Shown here: positions 57,801 through 64,000 of the stretch, piece after piece
Position numbering within the stretch: the first letter of the stretch is position 1
How the letters are laid out: each line of letters opens with the position of its first letter
Origin: Gossypium raimondii
Lineage: Eukaryota > Streptophyta > Magnoliopsida > Malvales > Malvaceae
Reading direction: 5' to 3'
Assembly (NCBI RefSeq): GCF_025698545.1
Contig: NC_068565.1
Span: 1,364,001 to 1,428,000 of the forward strand
Length of the DNA stretch: 64,000 nucleotides
The notes under the pieces: generated by a model
What the model was told of the DNA's origin: nothing
Databases searched by the model: none
Seen by the model: only the letters and a program-made list of their open reading frames with translations
Position numbers and translations under genes: made by a program

Positions 57801-58412
57801 TAGTTGGGCGATCTATTTTTCTCTTCACCTCGAGAAGTTCTTACCGAATGCCTTGAACATTCTGTCGAAGCACATACCACTGAGGAACGAGTCTATCTTA
57901 ATACAGATCGGGCAGTACAATTAGATTCTGGATTTGCTGCAGCCGGGGGCATTGTTCGCAATAATGAGGGAAATTGGATTGTTGGATATCATCGATTCCT
58001 TGGTAAATGTTCGGTCTTTGATGTGGAACTCTGGGGCATTTTTGACGGTCTCAAACTTGTTCAATGAAGTGGCTATGATCAAGTTATCACTCATTCTGAT
58101 AGCTTGGAAGTTGTTAAAACCATACTTGGAAACTCTTCCACTGCTTCAAATTACGCTTTGATTAGGCGAATTCATAATATTTTATTTCAGGAAAATCAGT
58201 GGTTTCTGCGGTATATCCCGAGAGAACAAAATCAAGTTGCGGATTGCTTAGCTAAGCAAACCTTGATCGAGAAAGACAATTTGCAAATTCTTAACATCCC
58301 TCCCATGATAGCTCGCACATTTATTGATATGGACAAGTCTACGGGTGATTCTTTTGCTCAAATGTCATTTTGTAATTAATTTAGTGTTATCTTTTCCTCA
58401 CCGAAAAAAAAT
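54860..58412 (+). mobile_element. 5'-truncated LINE (L1-type) retrotransposon, degenerate
   Basis: A non-LTR retrotransposon coding, in order: the tail of the endonuclease domain (HLLKIKYDHRPLFLV, 54900-54945), a linker with WLKLGDRNTKFFH (about 55290-55330), reverse transcriptase with FRPISLC (about 55770), GCPLSPYLF (about 56160) and the active-site FADD (56293-56304), a zf-RVT segment with CPICGFHSKDILHILRDCP (about 57505-57565), and an RNase H domain with NTDRA, VELWGIFDGL and HSDS (57898-58110). The RNase H domain places it among plant L1-like elements that acquired one. More than a dozen in-frame stops and at least one frameshift (about 55965) interrupt it. A 13-bp duplication AATAATTAATTTC (54847-54859 and 58413-58425) flanks it, and an A-rich 3' end precedes the second copy. 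Confidence 0.9.
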
Positions 58413-58439
58413 AATAATTAATTTCAATGTCGATGTATT

Positions 58440-58809
58440 CAATTCTAGGGGCAATTCAAAAATTTTGATTTTTTTTTGAATTAATCGAATTAAGCTATTT
58501 AATTCTTTCAAATTAACTTGAATAAGTAGTTTAATTTTTCAAATTCGAGTTGAGTCGAATTTTATAACTCAAATAATAAATTCATGTAAATATCCCTTGA
58601 ATCCCTAACAATTTTGAAAATGTACAAATTAGCCCTCTAAAAATTACAAAAAATCAAAATATTTTTCTCAAAATTTTATAAATTTATCTCAATTCCAAAA
58701 TTAAATTTTATTTAAAATTATTTAAATATATGTTAAAAATTTAAATTAAGTTAAAATAATAGCTTAACTAAATCGAAAAAATTTTCATTGGATTGATCGA
58801 CTTTCATCT
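58440..58809. repeat. AT-rich dispersed repeat with 'gaatcgag / ctcgaa' motifs, copy 3
   Basis: Inverted relative to 21543-22165. It contains 'aaattcgagttgagtcgaattt', 'atatcccttgaatccctaac', 'aaattagccctctaaaaattac' and 'aatcgaaaaaattttcattgg'. It is interrupted at 58810 by a GGGCC element. Confidence 0.5.
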
Positions 58810-59240
58810 AGAGGTGCTAATGGGCCGGGCCGGGCCCATAAAAAAATTTCGACCCGGCCCAAAATATGGGCCTAGAATTTTACCCAGGCCCGGCCCGGCC
58901 CTGCCCGCCCGTTTTTTAAATAAATACCAAAAATTTATTTTAAAAATTAAAACAAAAATTAAAAAAAGTATTTTAAAATATTTTAAAATTAAAAAAATTA
59001 AAAAGTATTTTAAAAATTTTAAATTTTAAAACTTTTAAAAAGTATTTTAAAAGTATTTTAAAATTAAAAAATTAAAAATAATAAAAATATTTATTATATT
59101 CGGGCCAAAAAAGTTGTGCCCGAGGCCCGGCCCGTTTTTTAATCGGGCCTCGTTTTTTTGCCCAAGCCCATATTTCGGGCCTATATTTTTAGCCAAACCC
59201 TCCCATATTTCGTCCGGCCCGACGGCCCATGAGCACCTCT
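58810..59240. mobile_element. GGGCC-rich palindromic Mutator-like MITE, copy 2
   Basis: A 431-bp element with ends AGAGGTGCTAATGGGCC and, reversed, AGAGGTGCTCATGGGCC. It is flanked by ACTTTCATCT (58800-58809) and ACTTTCATCC (59241-59250), a 10-bp target duplication with one mismatch. It has the same structure as 5811-6238 (GC-rich arms, AT-rich core of 'aaaagtattttaaaa' repeats) but different outer bases. Confidence 0.85.
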
Positions 59241-59726
59241 ACTTTCATCCAAAAAATCAAAGGAGAAAAAACAACAACCAAGCCAACCGTCCTGAATCCA
59301 AAGTCAACCATTGACGGTATCAATGTATTTTATTTTAATATATGTTATAATAAATCATTATAATGTAGCAATTTTTTAAATTTTATTTTATAATTTTTTT
59401 TAAGGTAATGATAATATATCATATAGAAAGGGGGATATACATTGGGGTGCCGGCTTGAGCTATGGGCTCATAAAATTTATCAATCTTTTTGTTTTTTAAT
59501 TATTTGTGTTTCCATTTTAATCAAATTTTTGTTTTTGTTTTTTTAATTATTTGTGTTTCCATTTGAACCAACCTTTTGTTTTTATGCTTTTTTAAGATTT
59601 ATTTGTGTTTCCATTTTTAAAACAATGTATATTTAATTATTTATGTTCTAACTAGAATTTTAAAATATTTTAAATTGCCTATAAGGTATCATTTATGTTT
59701 ATCTAACGATAATTTTGAGGTTTATG

Positions 59727-60339
59727 ATTACTTCTATCATGGGCTGGATTTGAGCTGAGTCCAATCAAAATTTTAATCCAACCTCAGTCCGAAAAATAGG
59801 CTTAAAATTTTGTCTAAGCCCGGCTCAGGTAAAAATGCTAAAACATGGGCTTAGTCTGGCCATATTAAAATTTTTATGTTATTTATATATTTTTTAAAAA
59901 ATATAATACATCGAACATACTAAAAGCATCAAAATGAATGCTTCCTAACAAATTGAAAATAAATTTTTAAAAATCTTTATACTTAAATAACACTAAGATA
60001 GGTGCAATTTAACAAGTAAATGTCTCTAAAGTAGAAAAAAATTAACAATAAAACAAGAGTTATATAATATCTAAACAATAACAACATAATAGTAAAATGG
60101 TAGCAAAATAGAAAGAAAACAACAACAAAACAGTAAAAAAAACAGTTAACAAATTATTTTTTGTGTAAATTTGGATCGAGCAGGGCTCGGGCCAAAAAAG
60201 TCTTACCCAAGGCTCGACCTATTTTCTAAACAGTCTTATTTTTTGCCCAAACCTATTTTTCGGGCCTATATTTTTACCCAAACACTTTCACTTTTCGGGC
60301 GAGCCTTAAGGCCAGGTGGCCCGACCCATGGACAAATCT
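59727..60339. mobile_element. Mutator-like palindromic MITE, longer subfamily, copy 2
   Basis: Shares arms and core with 13039-13583: 'aaaaaatataatacatcgaac', 'cttaaataacactaagatag', 'tgtctctaaagtag', and the right arm 'gggcctatatttttacccaa ... cccgacccatggacaaatct'. The left terminus (ctatcatgggctgg) is diverged and no target duplication is clear. Confidence 0.6.
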
Positions 60340-60344
60340 AATTT

Positions 60345-62268
60345 CCTATCTTAATAATTATCTCAAAAGAACATAATATGTTTTATCATTACACTCGATA
60401 CCTGTTGATTGTAAAATATCTAATGGTCATTTTCTATTCTTAATAGTCATTTTCTATTCTCACATTATCACTATCACAGCATTTGAAAACACACACCCCC
60501 ACCATTGTTTTTAATCTCACTGCTACAATATTAAATCTGATTGTTATAGTAACTAATCTAATTTCACTGCCACTATTATTTTCAACCTCGTTGGAGGCAA
60601 ACACACCATCCATCCAAATGAAGCCTTAGACCAAATGGAATCATGTGACCTAGTGAATATCTGGCATGTATATTCTAGTAAAAAAATACACAAGTACTTA
60701 ATCGGGACAAGAAAAAAAGAGCTCAGGTACCAAATTGAATATTAAATCCAAACTTAAGTACTTAATTGAGACAAAAAAAACTCAAGTATCAATTAGAAAA
60801 AAAGTACTAATTTGAACATTAATTTTGTTTCAATAAAATCAGGCCTATGTAAAGCCCTTTTTGTTTTGCAACCCAATCCCTATGGCCTTCTCAGCTTGCA
60901 GGCCCAGTAGTTTAACCACTTCCCTTCTCTTAGAACCTTTTAAGTTGCTAAAAACTTGCCGTCGCCATTACAGTTTTATCAACAACCGTAATACTAAGCC
61001 AGAGCTCTCTTCACCATTCTTGAACAATTTTCTCTAAAGAAACACAATACTGAAACAGCTTGGGTTTCGTAAGAACAGCATGGGTGTTTTTCACTTGCAC
61101 CAGCATTTTTCTGAAAACGATCATGGCTAATTAAGTATTTGATGCATTAATGAACTTCTGTAACCTCAAATGTTGCTTTCCCCTTGAATTAGTTTGTTTT
61201 TCCCACATCGATTGGATTTTGTTTTGTTGTTTATAGCAGTTTGAGCATTCGATGCTTAAAATGAATTGTATTTTGTGTAAAACTTAAACTGTAGTTTCCA
61301 TTGAATTGTTTCATGGAATTGGAATGTGATTCGAAACTGTTGATACAAGGAGCAATTAGGGTCGAGATTAAGTTATATATTTTTATGAGACTGAAAATAC
61401 AACTTCACATCTTAAATCAGAATTTTAACATTTTAGAGGTCAAACTATAATTTTAACATATATTAACTTAAGATTTTGTAAGTTCTGGGGACTAAAGCTG
61501 GAATTTTCCATTTTGGGGTCAGGACTCCTGCCTGCCCCCTCCCTTCGCCCCTGGGAGGAAATTATGGTGGTTCGTGATGGTTCATTAGGAGGGTGGAGAA
61601 CCGTAGAGAGATTAGGGTGATCGGAATATGGGCATCCAAAGAGGATTGGAGAATAAAGGGGGTTCGAGGGAGTTGGGGGCTGAGAGTTGAGTCTTCGAGG
61701 AGAGAGTGTCTTGGCCTTTTATCTTGATGCCCGTGAGCTTTTAAGGGGTTGTCCCTGATCATTTCAAAGGTTCCATGTGTTGGCACGTATTGGTTTCGGA
61801 TACCTACTGATGCATTTTTGTTGTAGGAATGAACTGTCATGAGAACGGATACGTGTGACGTGTGAATGGCAGTTACCCTCCTGTTGGTACAGGGCTGCGA
61901 AATCTTGGGTCTGCAAGACCATGGGCTCGCACTTCAGCTCGCGGGGTAATGGTCACAAGGACCCAAGGTGGATTGCAAGGTAAGGGTATAACACAAGCCT
62001 ATGCAACTTGCTGAATACTTAACAACGTCACTTTTGCTAATAATATACACACACACAAACATGCACAACAATGTCATTCATGCTTTCTATATAATTCAGT
62101 GACTCTTCAAATGATATACATTATCTAGCTGAAAAATGAATATGCTTTAGTTTCAAGTTGTATTCAGGTAAGAATCAAGTGCGACCCTGTACAAGTTCCG
62201 GATAAACAGGCTACATTCAAAATCATGTTGTTTATCATGCTCTGTTTATTTACACTAAACAAAATGAT
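60345..62268. other. Intergenic stretch with unassigned GC-balanced segments
   Basis: Holds a fragment related to the MITE at 2125 (right end near 60600-60628), a stretch at 60890-61150 that looks like a plant 5' leader (splice-like and CT-rich segments) with a 16-codon frame starting at 61080 (MGVFHLHQHF...), and a GC-rich segment at 61500-61990. I cannot assign any of these to a gene; the last two may be fragments of genes or of a larger transposon. Confidence 0.4.
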
Positions 62269-63836
62269 TCAGAAATACGAGGATTGTTCAGGGAGAACTT
62301 TCATTTGCTTAAGCACTAGAGCTACTTTCTTCCGAATTGCATCCTCGTGAAGCAGTTGGATGAGGATTCCCTCGGACCTTTGGAATGACGGTCCGCTAAT
62401 TCGTGAGTGGTTTACGATCTTGTGGAATAAGTCCAATGCTATTGTTTTGGCAGATAAGGTTCCCTTCTCTAAGACCTGCAGAATTGCCTCGACACCTTGA
62501 CTCTCCACGATGGCAGCAGTCGCATGTGACAAGGTACTGTGATCTTCTAGCAATGTTTCGAGTGCCTTTAAGGAAGCCTCCGCGACACCCGAGTTTGTGT
62601 CGCTTAACGTTTGCAGTAGGGGCTTTACGGCATCGGCCTTGACAAGGCAGAATGTATGTCTCTGCGAACACGCAATGCCATGGACGGGGCATGAAATTTT
62701 GTTTTCTGCTGAAGCCGAGCAGCACCAAGACATATTAGGGAAGAGATTTATTGTGTTAAACAGTGACCTCGAGTCCTCATGTCTTACTCTGATGTTTGCT
62801 TCGGAGACCAACGAGCTGGTGGACCGGGATAGGTGTTCGAGAGCAGTGGCTGTTCGCTGCTTGGCCAATGAGTTGCCTGTAGAAAGTACTCGAACTAAAG
62901 CTGGATATAATTCAAGCTTTCCCACTTGATTCTGAAGTTCAGGCTTTGAGGATCCCGTGAAGCGTAATAGTGCTGCTAGAGCATTTTCAAGTAGAGACTT
63001 GTCCTGATTATTATGTGCTCCGATCCCACCGAATTCTTCATCCGAACTGCAAATCACTTCATGAATGGCTTTCAATGTTTCTGTCTTACAGAGTATTTCA
63101 TCAACATCTATATCATCTTTCGGAAGTTGGCTAATAATCCCTGCAGCAATGGACCTCTCTTCGAAATCTGGTGAGCAAATGAGGATCGATGCTAAGTTGT
63201 TGATGGCAGTTTCTTTTCCCGGAGATGGTGGGAGTGGAACCCCGTCACCTTCTGACACACAATATATTAGCTTCATCGTCCATCTTCGAACTAAAGGTTG
63301 GTTGCTATCGAGGCAAGAGAAAAGGTGAGTGACAGCATCCACATTATCTCGAATAAGATTTTGAGCCGTCTTTGACTTATTGCTAAGCTCAATCAGCAGG
63401 TGTAAGAACTGAATCTTGAATTCACGCTCAGATTTTTCTACGAGCTGCAAAAAGAGACTGACGCTATGCTCGGATTGCAGCTCCTGCAGCCCCTGATATA
63501 TCTGAAATTGCGGTTGCTTACAAGCTTGTACCAGCAGAGCTAGAATCTCGGCAGCTTCTTGTTTAAGGATAGGATCCGACCTGAACGAGATGACATTAAG
63601 CACGAGCGGTATAGTTGCTGGGTCCGATAGGAACCGCTTTACCATCTTTGGATATTGTATCAGCTTCTTGACACATTTGATGCAAGCAGATTTACATGCC
63701 GGGGCGTTAGCGGCTAGCATGTGAACTAGATTGTGAACAAATTGTTTGTCTTTCAAGTCATTTATGCTGTTTTCTTTGAGTTGCATCTCTATCAATGCCG
63801 ACGCCATCAATGCTCGAGTCTCTTGGTGTCCGACCG
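62269..63836 (-). CDS. U-box/ARM-repeat E3 ubiquitin ligase, PUB43/44 type, last exon
   Basis: Plant U-box ARM proteins are E3 ligases; PUB44 (SAUL1) acts in senescence and immunity at the plasma membrane. This is the 3' exon, from an acceptor at 63837 (TTGCAG) to the stop at 62269-62271, coding about 521 residues. It begins VGHQETRALMASALIEMQLKE, then shows successive helical ARM-type repeats (for example DPILKQEAAEILALLVQACK and SGVAEASLKALETLLEDH). A family signature follows, with VPLPPSPGKETAINNLA, NMSWCCSASAE, CPVHGIACSQRHTFCLVKADAVKPL, and the C-terminus QMKVLPEQSSYF. The U-box itself must lie in upstream exons beyond position 64000. The frame is fully open. PUB43, PUB44 and close paralogues cannot be separated from this part alone. 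Confidence 0.88.
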
Positions 63837-63903
63837 CTGCAAGAATATGGCTTTCAAATGAATAAGTTTGTTTGATAAATATACCATACTATAACTTTTG
63901 TCA

Positions 63904-64000
63904 GTGGAAGTACCATGAAGGCCTTTGTATTATTAGGAGTTAAACTGCATTTTGCCAAATCTACCCAAAAAATGATCAAATTAGTCATTATAATTAGATC
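63904..64000. mobile_element. MITE family 'GTAAAAGTACCATGGAGG', left end, in the U-box gene intron
   Basis: The sequence ggaagtaccatgaaggcctt followed by 'aggagttaaactgcattttgcc' matches the left end of the copies at 36476, 46378 and 47211. It begins about 67 bp upstream of the acceptor of the U-box gene's last exon, so it lies in an intron, and is cut by the window edge. Confidence 0.65.

Noticed and set aside
55179-58379. Separate plus-strand frames as individual genes
   Set aside because: All are pieces of one degenerate LINE broken by stops and a frameshift.
61080-61131. 16-codon frame MGVFHLHQHF... after a leader-like sequence
   Set aside because: Too short and unrecognised. The surroundings resemble a 5' UTR but there is no supporting exon, so it is only mentioned in the gap entry.
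61562-61840. 92-residue minus-strand frame in the GC-rich segment
   Set aside because: No family features; a longer frame is expected by chance in GC-richer DNA. More likely part of a transposon or gene fragment.
62396-62728. Two 110-residue frames within the U-box gene (one per strand)
   Set aside because: Shadow frames of the long ARM-repeat exon, which is clearly the coding one.

Overview
This is plant nuclear DNA. It is AT-rich, its genes are widely spaced with GT-AG introns, and much of the remainder is transposon debris. The exon structures and several repeats fit a dicot. The LTR beginning TGTAACACCCC and the GGGCC-rich palindromic elements look like those of cotton (Gossypium, Malvaceae); that assignment is from memory of such repeats, not from a search.

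Genes, left to right: (1) 69-1801, minus, the 5' eight exons of a 26S proteasome subunit RPN1 gene that runs off the left edge. (2) 8521-10641, minus, a complete six-exon GOLDEN2-LIKE (GLK) transcription factor for chloroplast development. (3) 23739-23812, minus, tRNA-Asn(GUU). (4) 27033-27406, plus, a two-exon gene for a 73-residue TAXIMIN-type cysteine-rich peptide. (5) 35493-37452, plus, a three-exon type II (DNAJB-like) J-domain co-chaperone. (6) 37861-42371 and (7) 45781-52595, both minus, two tandem 13-exon genes for the peroxisomal medium-chain acyl-CoA oxidase ACX3, with the decayed 5' end of a third copy at about 53665-54010. (8) 62269-63836, minus, the last exon of a U-box/ARM-repeat E3 ligase of the PUB43/44 type, running off the right edge.

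The rest is repeats. There is a 2.75-kb solo LTR with a perfect 5-bp target duplication (15877-18631); a 5'-truncated, stop-riddled LINE with a 13-bp target duplication (54860-58412); Mutator-like GGGCC palindromic elements with 10-bp target duplications; a 0.55-kb inverted-repeat element in three copies; two MITE families in four copies each, one of them lying in introns of three genes; single PIF/Harbinger-like and hAT-like MITEs; two long foldbacks; and (AT)n microsatellites. The stretches 2810-4730, 6900-8460, 10830-12080, 13590-15870, 32530-34250 and 43030-45780 hold no gene I can support.

The genes have unrelated jobs (protein turnover, chloroplast transcription, peptide signalling, protein folding, fatty-acid oxidation, ubiquitination) and do not form a cluster. 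The most informative locus is the ACX3 tandem array, where one copy keeps the family's conserved residues and the other has changed several of them and carries a 2.1-kb insertion in its last intron. I did not find a convincing new biological system.
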